Shown: positions 27,171 to 36,200, counted from the first letter of the stretch. The stretch is 64,000 bases of DNA from Octadecabacter sp. SW4 (GCF_008065155.1 NZ_CP042819.1:992001-1056000), one strand, 5' to 3'. Notes: generated by a model from the sequence alone, not told the origin. Made by a program: numbers and translations.

Positions 27171-27593
27171 ATGATGTATTCTGATGATCTGATCCGTGAT
27201 GTTCTGACCCGCGTGAAAACGATCGCCGTGGTCGGGTTTTCCAACAAGCCCGCGCGCGCCAGTCACGGTGTCGCCAGGTTCCTGCAATCACGCGGATATC
27301 GCGTTGTGCCGGTGAACCCCGGTCTGGAGGGACAGACGCATCTGGGTGAAACGGTGTATGCGGGGCTGGCCGAGATTCCGTTCGACGTGGATATGGTCGA
27401 TATCTTTCGCCGCTCGGACGCGGTTGCTGGGATCGTCGAGGCCGCACTGGCGCGCTGGCCCGATCTGGATGTGATCTGGACGCAGTTGGATGTGCGCGAC
27501 GATGCGGCGGCACAAAAGGCGCAGGCGCGCGGTGTCACGGTGATTCAGGATCGCTGTCCGGCGATCGAAATTCCACGACTGCGTTTGGGTTAA
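27171..27593 (+). CDS. CoA-binding (YccU-type) Rossmann protein
   Basis: A 140-residue single-domain protein of the CoA_binding_2 family. The Rossmann nucleotide loop is V-G-F-S-N-K-P-A-R-A-S-H-G-V-A, followed by L-Q-S-R-G-Y-R-V-V-P-V-N-P and Y-A-G-L-A-E-I-P. The C-terminal V-I-Q-D-R-C-P-A-I-E is characteristic. Tandem ATGs at 27171 and 27174 follow GGGGG, and either may be used. The upstream extension to 26931 crosses a terminator and is rejected. The cellular role of the family is not well defined. Confidence 0.85.
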   Translation: MMYSDDLIRDVLTRVKTIAVVGFSNKPARASHGVARFLQSRGYRVVPVNPGLEGQTHLGETVYAGLAEIPFDVDMVDIFRRSDAVAGIVEAALARWPDLDVIWTQLDVRDDAAAQKAQARGVTVIQDRCPAIEIPRLRLG

Positions 27594-27628
27594 CCGGCGA
27601 AAATCCGAGTTATTTTGAACAGAAGAAA

Positions 27629-27934
27629 TCAGGGGCGCGATGCCTTTTCGCTGATTCCGCTTTGGGATTGGCGTTTGGCCAGTTCGGCTTCGATATCGGC
27701 CAGTGACACATCGCGCGCGGCACACATGACCAACAGGTGATAAAGCGCATCCGCGGCTTCGGCCGTCAGCGCCGCACGGTCGCCTTTGACGGCTTCGATG
27801 ATGGCCTCAACGGCTTCTTCGCCAAATTTTTCCGCGGCCTTGTCGGGGTTGGCCAAAAGGCGCGCTGTCCAGCTGGTATCGGGGTCGGCATCAGCGCGGG
27901 CAGCGATCGTGGCGGCAAGATCTGTCAGGCTCAT
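27629..27934 (-). CDS. hisE: Phosphoribosyl-ATP pyrophosphatase
   Basis: A 101-residue enzyme of the second step of histidine synthesis. It hydrolyses phosphoribosyl-ATP to phosphoribosyl-AMP and pyrophosphate. The MazG-like acidic motif [14 protein letters not shown] and the later [11 protein letters not shown] form the magnesium site. Its start overlaps the hisF stop by 4 bases, so it is translated as the tail of hisA-hisF-hisE. It is a standalone HisE, not fused to HisI. Confidence 0.93.
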   Translation of the reverse strand: MSLTDLAATIAARADADPDTSWTARLLANPDKAAEKFGEEAVEAIIEAVKGDRAALTAEAADALYHLLVMCAARDVSLADIEAELAKRQSQSGISEKASRP

Positions 27935-28692
27935 GTCATCCTCATGGGGAGTCCGGCGGCGGCCATATGGGCCTTGGCCTGTGCGATTGTGTAGGTGCCA
28001 AAGTGAAAGATCGAGGCGGCAAGCACGGCGCTGGCACCGCCTTTGGTCACCCCCTCGACAAGGTGATCAAGCGTGCCGACGCCGCCCGATGCGATCACCG
28101 GGATATTCACTGCATCGGCCACAGCGCGCGTCAGCGCGAGGTTGAAACCGGATTTCGTGCCATCCCGATCCATCGAGGTCAGCAGGATTTCACCCGCGCC
28201 GCGTTCGGCCACCGTGCGGGCAAATTCCACGGCGTCGATACCGGTGGGTTTACGCCCGCCATGGGTAAAGATTTCCCATTTGCCGGGACTGACGGTTTTG
28301 GCGTCAATCGCGCAGACGATACATTGCGAGCCGAACCGCAGCGCGGCTTCGGTGATGACATTCGGGTCGGCCACAGCGGCAGAATTGAAGCTGACCTTGT
28401 CAGCCCCCGCAAGCAACAGATCCCGCACATCGTGATGGCTGCGCACGCCCCCGCCGATGGTCAGCGGCATAAAGCAATGTTCGGCCGTGCGCGTCGCCAG
28501 ATCGAACATCGTGCCACGGTTTTCGTGGGTCGCCTTGATGTCGAGAAAACAAAGTTCATCCGCACCCGCGGCGTCATAGGCCTTGGCCTGTTCCACAGGA
28601 TCGCCCGCGTCGATCAGATCGACGAAATTGACACCTTTGACGGTGCGCCCTTCGGCGACGTCTAGACAGGGAATGATGCGGGTCTTTAACAT
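27931..28692 (-). CDS. hisF: Imidazole glycerol phosphate synthase, cyclase subunit
   Basis: A 253-residue (beta/alpha)8-barrel. With HisH it turns PRFAR and ammonia into imidazole glycerol phosphate and AICAR. Catalytic Asp11 sits in I-I-P-C-L-D-V, and the second catalytic aspartate is in A-I-D-A-K. The phosphate-binding glycines S-G-G-V-G and G-G-G-V-R are present. One variation from the usual L-D-I-T-A is L-D-I-K-A-T-H-E-N. It overlaps hisE and lies 56 bases after hisA. Confidence 0.95.
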   Translation of the reverse strand: MLKTRIIPCLDVAEGRTVKGVNFVDLIDAGDPVEQAKAYDAAGADELCFLDIKATHENRGTMFDLATRTAEHCFMPLTIGGGVRSHHDVRDLLLAGADKVSFNSAAVADPNVITEAALRFGSQCIVCAIDAKTVSPGKWEIFTHGGRKPTGIDAVEFARTVAERGAGEILLTSMDRDGTKSGFNLALTRAVADAVNIPVIASGGVGTLDHLVEGVTKGGASAVLAASIFHFGTYTIAQAKAHMAAAGLPMRMT

Positions 28693-28748
28693 ATCAGCGG
28701 TTTAGCGGCCCCGCACGCCTAAGGCAATCGGGCGTGGATCCGTCGGTG

Positions 28749-29468
28749 CTAGCCGCGCAACGCCGCCAGCGCCGCGCCCAGATCAATCGCCCCGTCATAA
28801 AGCGCGCGTCCCGAAATTGCGCCGGAAATGACGCCTGTGTCGCGCAGGGCGATAAGATCGGCCAGCGACGACACGCCGCCCGATGCGATCACGGGGATAT
28901 CGACGGCGCGGGCCAATGCCTCGGTCGCGGTGATATTGGGGCCTTGCATCGCACCGTCACGCAGGATGTCGGTGTAGATGATCGCGGCCACGCCAGCGTC
29001 TTCAAAGGATTTGGCCAGGTCGGTCACTTGCACGTCGGTTTCGGTCGCCCAGCCTTTGGTGGCGACGAAGCCGCCCCGGGCATCAATCCCCACGGCGACC
29101 TGACCGGGGAAGGCCGCAGCAGCCTGTCGCACCAGCGCGGGGTTTTCGACAGCCACCGTCCCAAGGATCACGCGCGCCAAACCGCGGGTCAGCCAGCGTT
29201 CAATCGTGGCCATGTCGCGGATGCCACCGCCCAGTTGCGCGGGCACGGGGCAGGCGGCCAAAATTGCCTCGACCGGGGCGGCGTTCACGGGTTCGCCCGC
29301 GAATGCGCCGTTCAGGTCCACCAGATGCAGCCATTCGCAGCCCGCAGCGACAAAGGCGCGTGCCTGCGCCGCCGGATCGTCGTTGAAAACCGTTGTCTGG
29401 TTCATATCGCCATGCACAAGGCGCACGGCTTGGCCGTCTTTGAGGTCAATCGCGGGGTAGAGGATCAT
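28749..29468 (-). CDS. hisA: Phosphoribosylformimino-5-aminoimidazole carboxamide ribotide isomerase
   Basis: A 239-residue barrel enzyme that isomerises ProFAR to PRFAR, the substrate of HisHF. It begins [16 protein letters not shown], with the catalytic Asp at position 8. The second catalytic Asp is in V-G-I-D-A-R-G-G. The start is the ATG at 29468; 22 more codons of open frame upstream run into the intergenic region and are not used. It is first of the hisA-hisF-hisE run and is separated from hisB-hisH by a gene on the other strand. Confidence 0.95.
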   Translation of the reverse strand: MILYPAIDLKDGQAVRLVHGDMNQTTVFNDDPAAQARAFVAAGCEWLHLVDLNGAFAGEPVNAAPVEAILAACPVPAQLGGGIRDMATIERWLTRGLARVILGTVAVENPALVRQAAAAFPGQVAVGIDARGGFVATKGWATETDVQVTDLAKSFEDAGVAAIIYTDILRDGAMQGPNITATEALARAVDIPVIASGGVSSLADLIALRDTGVISGAISGRALYDGAIDLGAALAALRG

Positions 29469-29600
29469 ATGGGCGGCCCTTTTTATGTCGTGCGTGTTTA
29501 TGCACGGCGGCGGGCCGGATGCAACGCGACCCAACGTTAGTGTTGCGTGGAATCGCCTGTGCGGCGCAATGTCACCCCAGTTCTTTGGGAGGAGACCAAG

Positions 29601-29987
29601 ATGAAGAAGATTATCCTTGGCATGGTTGCCGCAGTTGCACTGGCGGGGGCCGCATTTGCCGACCCGCTGGAAGGCATGTGGCGCACGGTGCCTGATGACA
29701 ACGGCAACAGCGGATTGATTCAGGTGGCCCCCTGTGGATCGACCCTGTGCGGCACCCTGATCCGCGCCTTTGATTCCAGCGGCAATGAAATGGCGTCACC
29801 CAATGTGGGCCGCCAGATCATCTCGGAAACCGTTGCCCAAGGTGGTGGCGCGTATCGCGGCAAGGTCTGGTCGCCGGATCGCGACAAGACCTACAACTCG
29901 CGTCTGCAGTTGAATGGCGACACGCTGTCGGTGTCGGGCTGTGTGCTGGGCATTTGCCGTGACGGTGGCACCTGGACGCGCCAGTAA
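29601..29987 (+). CDS. DUF2147 exported protein
   Basis: A 128-residue protein with a clear signal peptide ([20 protein letters not shown]). The mature domain starts D-P-L-E-G-M-W-R-T and has the DUF2147 pattern, with paired cysteines (C-G-S-T-L-C-G, then [11 protein letters not shown]) likely forming disulfides in the periplasm. A GGGAGGAGA ribosome-binding site precedes the ATG. The gene lies between hisA and hisH on the opposite strand. Function unknown. Confidence 0.85.
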   Translation: MKKIILGMVAAVALAGAAFADPLEGMWRTVPDDNGNSGLIQVAPCGSTLCGTLIRAFDSSGNEMASPNVGRQIISETVAQGGGAYRGKVWSPDRDKTYNSRLQLNGDTLSVSGCVLGICRDGGTWTRQ

Positions 29988-30008
29988 CTCACTGATCTGA
30001 CTAGAACA

Positions 30009-30042
30009 AACCCGCGCCTGTTTGGTCAGGCGCGGGTTTTTT
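30009..30042. terminator. Bidirectional intrinsic terminator between DUF2147 gene and hisH
   Basis: A 12-base stem AACCCGCGCCTG / CAGGCGCGGGTT with a 6-base loop and six T on the plus strand. The opposite strand has A/T-rich ends, so it can also stop hisBH transcription. Confidence 0.88.
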
Positions 30043-30680
30043 CATGGCCGCCAGCGCAGAAAATTGGCGATCATCCGCAGACCGGCGGACTGGCTTTTTT
30101 CGGGGTGGAACTGTGCGCCGATGATGTTGTCGCGCCCGACAATCGCCGTGACATCGCCGCCATAGTCACAATGGGCAAGGCGCTGGGCAGGGTCACTGAC
30201 CGTCATCGCGTAGGAATGCACAAAATAGGCGTGATCGCCGGATGTAATCCCGTCCAGCACCGGGTGGGCCGCATCAATCACCAGATCGTTCCAGCCCATA
30301 TGCGGGACGGGCAGGGCGGGATCATTCGGCGTGATCTTGTCGATCGAGCCGCCGATCCAGCCGAAACCGGGGGTGTCCTGATATTCGTGGCCCACTTCGG
30401 CCAGCATCTGCATGCCCACACAAATCCCGAAAAAGGGCACGGCGCGGTTTTCCACGGCGTCGATAATCGCTTCGGCAAGGCCGGAAATACCGTGCAGTTC
30501 ACCGTGGCAATGGGGAAAGGCCCCGTCACCGGGCAGCACGATCCGGTCGGCGGCGGCGATCACCTCGGGCAGGCCCGACACGATCACCTCGCCGCCGTCT
30601 ACCTCGCGCGCCATGCGTTCAAACGCCTTTTGCGCGGAGTGCAAATTGCCGGAGTCGTAATCAACAAGCACGGTTTTCAT
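30042..30680 (-). CDS. hisH: Imidazole glycerol phosphate synthase, glutaminase subunit
   Basis: A 212-residue class I glutamine amidotransferase that supplies ammonia to HisF. The catalytic triad is Cys87 (F-F-G-I-C-V-G-M-Q), His192 and Glu194 (F-H-P-E-K-S-Q). The oxyanion strand L-P-G-D-G-A-F is at about 49-55. The ATG at 30680 gives the canonical M-K-T-V-L-V-D-Y-D-S-G-N-L start. The open frame upstream overlaps hisB and is not used. It lies 22 bases after hisB. Confidence 0.95.
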   Translation of the reverse strand: MKTVLVDYDSGNLHSAQKAFERMAREVDGGEVIVSGLPEVIAAADRIVLPGDGAFPHCHGELHGISGLAEAIIDAVENRAVPFFGICVGMQMLAEVGHEYQDTPGFGWIGGSIDKITPNDPALPVPHMGWNDLVIDAAHPVLDGITSGDHAYFVHSYAMTVSDPAQRLAHCDYGGDVTAIVGRDNIIGAQFHPEKSQSAGLRMIANFLRWRP

Positions 30681-30702
30681 ACGGCTTTTCCTGCGCCCGG
30701 GG

Positions 30703-31290
30703 TCACAAGGCACCCTTGGTCGATGGAATCGCATCGCCCTTGCGTGGATCAACCTCCACGGCGCTACGCAACGCCCGCGCGACCGCCTTGAAGGCCGCCT
30801 CGGCGATGTGGTGGCTGTTGAACCCGTGCAACCGATCAATGTGCAGCGTGATGCCGCCATGCGTGGCCAGCGCCTGAAAAAACTCTTGCACCAGTTCCGT
30901 GTCAAAGCTGCCGATCTTGGCCGTGGGGAGGTCAAGATTGCAGATCAGATAGGGGCGCGCGGACAGGTCCAGCGCGCAACGCACCTGCGCGTCATCCATC
31001 GCCAGATGGCATTCGCCATAGCGCCGGATGCCCTTTTTGTCGCCCAACGCCTGCGCCAGCGCCTGACCCAGCGCGATGCCAACGTCTTCGACAGTGTGGT
31101 GATCGTCGATGTGCAGGTCGCCCTGCGCCCGCGCGGTGATATCAATCAGCGAGTGGCGCGACAGTTGGTCCAGCATATGGTCAAAAAACCCGACACCGGT
31201 CTGGCAATCATAGCTGCCGGTCCCGTCAAGGTTCACCTCGACGCTGATATCTGTCTCTGCCGTTTTGCGGCTGATTTTTGCGGTCCGCAT
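30703..31290 (-). CDS. hisB: Imidazoleglycerol-phosphate dehydratase
   Basis: A 195-residue manganese enzyme that dehydrates imidazole glycerol phosphate to imidazole acetol phosphate, the step right after HisHF. Both His-rich metal motifs are visible: [10 protein letters not shown] and D-D-H-H-T-V-E-D near residues 40-75, and [15 protein letters not shown] near 140-160. This is the monofunctional dehydratase, without the phosphatase domain of enteric HisB. It is first gene of the hisB-hisH pair. Confidence 0.95.
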   Translation of the reverse strand: MRTAKISRKTAETDISVEVNLDGTGSYDCQTGVGFFDHMLDQLSRHSLIDITARAQGDLHIDDHHTVEDVGIALGQALAQALGDKKGIRRYGECHLAMDDAQVRCALDLSARPYLICNLDLPTAKIGSFDTELVQEFFQALATHGGITLHIDRLHGFNSHHIAEAAFKAVARALRSAVEVDPRKGDAIPSTKGAL

Positions 31291-31425
31291 GGGATCCTCC
31301 GTAGTGGGTTGCCCCGCTTATAGGCGCGGCAACGCACCACGCCAAGCCACCAGATTTCGCGATTGAACCCCTGTGACGTGCATGCCAGCCTTACCGCGTG
31401 TTTAATCAGACGAAAGATGCGCCGC

Positions 31426-32034
31426 ATGGCCCTTGAAAACGGTTTCCACGATGTGCCCGCAGGCAAGATCGCGATGGTCGTGACGCACCTTGAAATGCGC
31501 GCGCGGCCTGCCCCGCGCGATATTCCCGATGTGGCAGGTCTGGCGCTGCGCCGCGTGCCAAGCCCCGATCTGGCATGGTATCGCGCGCTGTTTCGCCGTG
31601 TCGGTGCGGATGATTGGCTGTGGTTTTCGCGCCTTGTGATGGATGACGCAAAGCTGACCGCGATCCTGCAAGACCCTGACGTCCACGTTTGCGCGCTGAC
31701 CAAAGACGGCGCGGATATGGGCCTGCTGGAACTGGATTTTCGCGAGGGTGGCGCTTGCGAGCTGGCCTACTTCGGGATTGATCCCGCGTTGATCGGGCAG
31801 GGCGCGGGGCGCTGGATGATGGAACAGGCCACAGCACTGGCATGGGATGCGGGCATCAGCCGCTTACATGTGCACACCTGTTCGATTGATCACCATGCCG
31901 CCCTCGGGTTCTATCTTCGCAGCGGGTTTAAGGCGGTGCGCCGCCAGATCGAAGTCGCCGATGATCCGCGCCTGATTGGCGTGCTGCCTGAAACCGCAGG
32001 CGGGCATGTGCCGGTGATTGGCGATGACAGATGA
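31426..32034 (+). CDS. GNAT-family N-acetyltransferase
   Basis: A 202-residue acetyltransferase. The CoA-binding loop appears as F-G-I-D-P-A-L-I-G-Q-G-A-G-R-W-M-M near residue 120, preceded by G-L-L-E-L-D-F-R-E-G. It ends with H-H-A-A-L-G-F-Y-L-R-S-G-F-K, the usual GNAT C-terminal strand. The ATG at 31426 is preferred; an ATG 21 codons upstream lies in non-coding-looking sequence. The acceptor is unknown. It overlaps the next gene by 4 bases (ATGA), indicating coupling. Confidence 0.82.
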   Translation: MALENGFHDVPAGKIAMVVTHLEMRARPAPRDIPDVAGLALRRVPSPDLAWYRALFRRVGADDWLWFSRLVMDDAKLTAILQDPDVHVCALTKDGADMGLLELDFREGGACELAYFGIDPALIGQGAGRWMMEQATALAWDAGISRLHVHTCSIDHHAALGFYLRSGFKAVRRQIEVADDPRLIGVLPETAGGHVPVIGDDR

Positions 32035-32333
32035 TCCGCCACACGGTCTTTTTCACAGCCCGCGACCCCGATGATCGCGACACGATTTTTGCCGGCCTCG
32101 ACATCCTGCGTGCCAATCCCCATGCGCTAAAGCTGCATGTCGGGCGCAATTTGCAGACCGATGACATTCCTGGGCCGCAAGTCGATTTCGTGGTTTACGG
32201 TGAATTTGCCGATGCCGCGCAGATGGCGGCCTTCAAGGCGCACCCGCTTTATGCGGAATCGATCCGCATCGTGCGGCCATTGCGCGATTTGCGCGTGTCG
32301 GCGGACGTTCTGATCAAAGACGAAGGGGATTAA
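32031..32333 (+). CDS. Dabb-domain (stress-responsive A/B barrel) protein
   Basis: A 100-residue dimeric alpha-beta barrel protein. It begins M-I-R-H-T-V-F-F with the typical Dabb strand, has D-F-V-V-Y-G-E-F-A-D-A-A-Q-M-A-A-F-K-A-H-P in the middle, and contains no obvious catalytic residues. Coupled to the upstream acetyltransferase by a 4-base overlap. Function unknown beyond the fold. Confidence 0.8.
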   Translation: MIRHTVFFTARDPDDRDTIFAGLDILRANPHALKLHVGRNLQTDDIPGPQVDFVVYGEFADAAQMAAFKAHPLYAESIRIVRPLRDLRVSADVLIKDEGD

Positions 32334-32339
32334 CGAAAC

Positions 32340-32414
32340 TGGAGCGGGCGAAGAGATTCGAACTCTCGACCCTAACCTTGGCAAGGTTATGCTCTACCCC
32401 TGAGCTACGCCCGC
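32340..32414 (-). tRNA. tRNA-Gly (GCC)
   Basis: A 75-base tRNA including encoded CCA. Acceptor GCGGGCG pairs with CGCCCGC and the discriminator is T. The D-arm region is GTAGCTCAGGGGTAGAGC. The anticodon stem-loop AACCTTGCCAAGGTT shows GCC, and the T-arm is GAGAG-TTCGAAT-CTCTT. All arms pair well. It lies between the Dabb gene and terC. Confidence 0.96.
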
Positions 32415-32476
32415 ACCGGTTTCGTGCCGCTGATCTATATTTGCGCGCGGGCCACTGCAAGACCCTATTTCAGATT

Positions 32477-33214
32477 CTAGCCGACTTTTTCCGCCTGTTG
32501 CCGCCGCTTTCGTTGCCGCAGCAGGTTGAGCCCTTCAACCGCTCCGGCAAAAACCATCGCCGCGTAAATAAAGCCACGTTCCACATGGGCTTGAAAGCCG
32601 TCCGCGACCAGCGCCATGCCAACCATGACCAGAAATGCCAGCGCCAGCATTTTGGTGCTGGGGTGGTTTTCGACAAAATTGGCGATCGGCGTGGCGGCCA
32701 CCATCATCACGATGATCGCGATAACAACGGCGGCAATCATCACTTCGAGGTGGTCGGCGATGCCCACAGCGGTAATCACGCTATCGAAGGAAAAAACCAG
32801 ATCAAGGATCATGATTTGCACAACAACCGACAGCAGGGTCGCGCCGACGACACGTTCGGGTGTGGTGTGCAGATCTTCGCCTTCGACCTCGTCGAAAATC
32901 TCGGTGCTGGCCTTGTAGATCAGGAACAATCCGCCCGCGATCAGGATGATATCGCGCCAGGACACGACCCAGCTGAAAATGGTAAAGGCGGGGGCCGTCA
33001 AGCCGATGATCCATGTGATCGAAAACAACAGGGCGATGCGTAGCACCAGCGCGCCCATCAGCCCGTAAAACCGCGCGACGGCGCGTTTTCCCTTAGGTAA
33101 TTTGGACGCCGCGATCGAAATAAAGATCACGTTATCAACGCCCAAGACGATTTCAAGCAGGGTCAGCGTCAGGAACGACGCCCAGACGGCGGGATCGGAA
33201 AGCAGGTCAATCAT
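32477..33214 (-). CDS. TerC-family integral membrane protein
   Basis: A 245-residue membrane protein with about seven hydrophobic helices. The TerC hallmark E-I-V-L-G-V-D-N-V-I-F-I-S-I lies at residues 21-34, and the second acidic motif D-L-V-F-S-F-D-S-V is at about 135-145. The family is linked to tellurite resistance and to metal (Mn) handling and membrane-protein metalation. No ter genes surround it. The loop S-T-E-I-F-D-E-V-E-G-E-D is acidic. The assignment is to the family only. Confidence 0.88.
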   Translation of the reverse strand: MIDLLSDPAVWASFLTLTLLEIVLGVDNVIFISIAASKLPKGKRAVARFYGLMGALVLRIALLFSITWIIGLTAPAFTIFSWVVSWRDIILIAGGLFLIYKASTEIFDEVEGEDLHTTPERVVGATLLSVVVQIMILDLVFSFDSVITAVGIADHLEVMIAAVVIAIIVMMVAATPIANFVENHPSTKMLALAFLVMVGMALVADGFQAHVERGFIYAAMVFAGAVEGLNLLRQRKRRQQAEKVG

Positions 33215-33260
33215 GTGCAGGCCCCAAGGTTCGCGTGATACTTATCGACGCCTGCGCCAC

Positions 33261-34082
33261 TTACAAGGGCTCGCCATCGGGCAGGGCATCGGGACCGGTG
33301 AATATCTGCCCATTCAGGCCAACATCTTCGGAATGGGCCACGACCCCTTCGTCGGTCAAAAGCAAGACGCCATAAGCGCCCGGTTCATCGACGGAAATCG
33401 TTGAATCGTGGCTGCGCAGATCAAGCGGGGCCTGATGGCAGGTGCTTTTGAACAGGGTAAAGGGCACGCCGCGCGTGCTGCCGGAAATCGTGCGATGCAC
33501 ATGACCGCAAAACAGATGCGCGCGGTGCGTGGCAAGCAGCGCCAGCATATCCGTCTCGCCGCTCAGGATGCGAATGCCATCCATGCCGGGCAGGCCGATA
33601 TCCATCGGCGGATGATGGGAAAACACCAGCGGCACCCGCCCGTTGGCCCCGATCAGGGCTTCGCGCAGAAACGCCAGTCGCGTGGCGCAGATTTGCCCCG
33701 CATGGGCGCGATGCCCCATCAGGCCGTTGCGCGTATCAAGCGTGATCAACCGGTGCGTGCCGATATCGGTGACCGCCTGCACAAAGCCATCCGCATCAGG
33801 CGCGGTGGGAAAGGCATCCCGAAACGCGGCCCGCACATCATGATTGCCGATCATCGGGATCAGCGGAACGGGTAGATCGTTCAAGGCGTCGGCCAGTCGC
33901 GCATATTCGCTGGCTTTGCCCGAATGGGTCAGGTCGCCCATCAGCACCATTGCCGCCGCATCCGCGTGACGGGCCAGCGCATGTTCAAGCGCGCAGCGCA
34001 GACGCGTCAGCGGATCCAGGCCGATGATGGTTTCGCCCGCACTGCGGATATGCAGATCGGTCATGACAAGAACCTTGTGCAT
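33261..34082 (-). CDS. Calcineurin-like phosphodiesterase (CpdA/GpdQ type)
   Basis: A 273-residue metallophosphoesterase with the full dimetal signature: D-x-H (V-M-T-D-L-H-I-R near residue 9), G-D-L-T-H (about 49), G-N-H-D-V (about 78), H-H-P-P-M-D near 165 and F-C-G-H-V-H-R near 200. The family includes 3',5'-cyclic-AMP and glycerophosphodiesterases; which substrate is used here cannot be told. The 43-codon frame just upstream on the same strand may be co-transcribed. Confidence 0.85.
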   Translation of the reverse strand: MHKVLVMTDLHIRSAGETIIGLDPLTRLRCALEHALARHADAAAMVLMGDLTHSGKASEYARLADALNDLPVPLIPMIGNHDVRAAFRDAFPTAPDADGFVQAVTDIGTHRLITLDTRNGLMGHRAHAGQICATRLAFLREALIGANGRVPLVFSHHPPMDIGLPGMDGIRILSGETDMLALLATHRAHLFCGHVHRTISGSTRGVPFTLFKSTCHQAPLDLRSHDSTISVDEPGAYGVLLLTDEGVVAHSEDVGLNGQIFTGPDALPDGEPL

Positions 34083-34084
34083 GG

Positions 34085-34216
34085 CTATTCCCAGTCTATT
34101 GGCACGGGGTTGTCGGGCAAAAGCGATGCGAAATAGGCCGCTTCAACGTTCAGCATCACTTGGATCATCGGCACCACCTTTCCGTTGTTTGCAACATGAT
34201 CACAGCCCGTCACCAT
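34085..34216 (-). CDS. Possible 43-aa protein upstream of the phosphodiesterase
   Basis: A short frame ending 3 bases before the phosphodiesterase start. The product contains K-V-V-P-M-I-Q-V-M-L-N-V-E-A-A-Y-F-A-S-L and ends P-V-P-I-D-W-E. The composition looks protein-like and the tight spacing suggests coupling. However, the ribosome-binding site is weak and I do not recognise a family. Confidence 0.35.
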   Translation of the reverse strand: MVTGCDHVANNGKVVPMIQVMLNVEAAYFASLLPDNPVPIDWE

Positions 34217-34250
34217 AATGGGCAACCCTCACAAGGCGCAGCACAGCCCA

Positions 34251-35324
34251 TCACGGGGCGGCACCGGCGACAGTCAGGCAAATCTTGCCAACATGGGTCT
34301 TTGCGGCAAAGGCAGCCTGGGCGGCGGGCAGGTCGCGCAACCGGTATGTCGCGGCAATCGCGGGGCGCAATGCACCCCTTTCGACGATACGGATAAGGTC
34401 TTCAAAGATATTATCAGGCTGATGGGTTGACCCGAACAGCGTCAAATCCTTGAGGTAAAGCGTGCGCAGGTCAAGTGGCACGATCGGTCCCGCAATCGCG
34501 CCTGATGTCACATAACGCCCGCCAGCTTTCAGGCCATCCAGCAGCGCCGGAAATGCCGGGCCACCCACAAGATCAAGCACCACATCAAAGCTGTCGGCAG
34601 GGGGCACCGCATCGCGGTCCAGCGTGGCGTGCGCGCCCAGTGCCATCACCGCCTCCGCCTTGCTGCCTTGGGTCACGGCCGTCACCCTGGCCCCGCGCAG
34701 ATGTGCCAATTGCACCGCGGCCGCCCCGACGCCGCCCGAGGCCCCTGTGATCAACACGTTTTCGGCCTGCACAGCGGCGCGCTGCAACATGCCCTCGGCG
34801 GTGGAGAACGCGCAAGGCAGCGCGGCTAGTTCAATGTCGCTCAGATCCGACTGCACGGCGAGTGCGTCATGCGACGGGGCCTTGGTGAATTGCGCAAAGC
34901 CACCGTTGCATTCGGACCCGAACGTCGCGATCGTCATCGTTCCGTCGGCACGGGTGCGCGATGACATGGCCCGCACCAGCACCCGTTCGCCAATCCGCGC
35001 GGCATCGATTCCAGCACCGACGGCAACGATATGGCCGCAACAGTCCGCGCCCTGGATCAGCGGGAGATTCAACGCCGCCCCCGACCAGCTGGCGGCGCTG
35101 TCCACGGTACCCGTGACCGCATCCGTGGCCGTCGTCACGTCCCGCGAATACCAGCCAATCCGCGTGTTGATATCGGTGTTGTTCACCGCCGAGGCCGCCA
35201 CCTTGATCACCACTTCGCCCGCCTCTGCCTGTGGCACTGGCAAATCTTCGCGCCATTCCAGCATTTCGGGGCCGCCGTGGCCCGTCAGCACAAAGCCGGA
35301 CATGCGGGTGGGAAGCGTGGACAT
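34251..35324 (-). CDS. MDR-superfamily (quinone oxidoreductase/zinc-type alcohol dehydrogenase-like) protein
   Basis: A 357-residue NAD(P)-dependent reductase or dehydrogenase. The N-terminal GroES-like domain includes V-V-I-K-V-A-A-S-A-V-N-N-T-D and G-A-D-C-C-G-H-I-V-A-V-G. The Rossmann motif L-I-T-G-A-S-G-G-V-G-A-A-A-V-Q-L-A is at about 192-208. The structural-zinc cysteines of classical alcohol dehydrogenases are absent, which favours the quinone-oxidoreductase branch. Substrate unknown. It starts at ATG 35324 after a purine-rich leader. Confidence 0.85.
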   Translation of the reverse strand: MSTLPTRMSGFVLTGHGGPEMLEWREDLPVPQAEAGEVVIKVAASAVNNTDINTRIGWYSRDVTTATDAVTGTVDSAASWSGAALNLPLIQGADCCGHIVAVGAGIDAARIGERVLVRAMSSRTRADGTMTIATFGSECNGGFAQFTKAPSHDALAVQSDLSDIELAALPCAFSTAEGMLQRAAVQAENVLITGASGGVGAAAVQLAHLRGARVTAVTQGSKAEAVMALGAHATLDRDAVPPADSFDVVLDLVGGPAFPALLDGLKAGGRYVTSGAIAGPIVPLDLRTLYLKDLTLFGSTHQPDNIFEDLIRIVERGALRPAIAATYRLRDLPAAQAAFAAKTHVGKICLTVAGAAP

Positions 35325-35402
35325 GAGAAGACCTTTCTTTGAACTGGTCGGACCACCCTGTTGGATCGGGCGGGCGGCGTCAATTATGATTGACGGGCGG
35401 AC

Positions 35403-35783
35403 TTAGCGCGCGAACTGGATCAAATCCCAGCAGTTGCCAAAGGGGTCGCGGAACACGGCGACGGTGCCATAGGGTTCCTGGCGCGGCGCTTCCTCGAATG
35501 CCACGCCCTTGGCCTGCAGTGCGACGTGATCGCGGGCAAAGTCCTCGGTCTGGAGAAACAGCCAGACCCGCCCGCCGCCCTGTTTGCCAATGAACGCGGC
35601 CTGATCACCCACGGCGCGGGCCAGCAGGAACGCTGTCTGCGCCCCCGCGGGCGCGACCCTGACCCAGCGCTTGCCGCCGCCCAGGTCGGTGTCTTCCAAC
35701 AATTCCCAGCCCATGATGTCGACAAAAAACGAGATCCCCGCGTCATAGTCGGGCACGAGGAGGGACAGGAGCGCGAGGTGCAT
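35403..35783 (-). CDS. VOC-superfamily (glyoxalase-like) protein
   Basis: A 126-residue VOC protein. It has L-L-S-L-L-V-P-D-Y-D-A-G-I-S-F-F-V-D-I-M-G-W-E-L at the N-terminus, the F-L-Q-T-E-D-F strand and F-R-D-P-F-G-N-C-W-D-L-I-Q-F at the end. The usual C-terminal metal-binding glutamate is replaced by Asp or Gln in W-D-L-I-Q, so the metal site may be degenerate. The start at M-H-L-A is chosen over an ATG six codons upstream. Function unknown. Confidence 0.78.
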   Translation of the reverse strand: MHLALLSLLVPDYDAGISFFVDIMGWELLEDTDLGGGKRWVRVAPAGAQTAFLLARAVGDQAAFIGKQGGGRVWLFLQTEDFARDHVALQAKGVAFEEAPRQEPYGTVAVFRDPFGNCWDLIQFAR

Positions 35784-35815
35784 GTTCGGACGCTGACACA
35801 CTTAACCCTTCTTTT

Positions 35816-35835
35816 CCATTGCCCAAGGGCAATGG
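35816..35835. repeat. Perfect 8-bp hairpin in the VOC leader
   Basis: CCATTGCC / GGCAATGG with a 4-base loop, 33 bases upstream of the minus-strand VOC start. A GC-rich palindromic stretch follows at about 35848-35864. It is a possible leader or transcript-end structure; there is no T-run. Confidence 0.35.
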
Positions 35836-36009
35836 CAGCGCCCGAACCGCCCCCACGGGGCGGGCGAGGTGCCAGGATTAAGCTTAAGCGATTGAAATAA
35901 ATGTTGTTTCTTCGCCAAGACTTGGCTGCGGGCATTGGCCGAATAGTGCGTGCATTGGACGAAACCAAGTTGGGAAGCAGACTTGGGCACCAACAAAGGA
36001 ATAAGTCTA

Positions 36010-36195
36010 ATGACCAACGAAAGTTTCCTCCTGCGACTGGTCGCAGAATTCACACAAGGAGCGACCGCCGTTCAACTATTTGACAGGTATTGGCCGCGCA
36101 TTCACACGTTCGAATGGGTGATTGACGAGAACTCGCTGAAACTACTTTTGAGCGAGGCAAAACAGATTGCCGCAGATGGCGATCCACTTGCCTAG
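36010..36195 (+). CDS. Small hypothetical protein (61 aa)
   Basis: A 61-residue soluble protein with AAAGGA upstream of its ATG. It reads M-T-N-E-S-F-L-L-R-L-V-A-E-F-T, then Y-W-P-R-I-H-T-F-E-W-V-I, with a helical C-terminus. Base composition is noticeably lower in GC than the flanking genes. It is convergent with pyc, 5 bases away. I do not recognise a family; recent acquisition is possible. Confidence 0.5.
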   Translation: MTNESFLLRLVAEFTQGATAVQLFDRYWPRIHTFEWVIDENSLKLLLSEAKQIAADGDPLA

Positions 36196-36200
36196 TCGCA

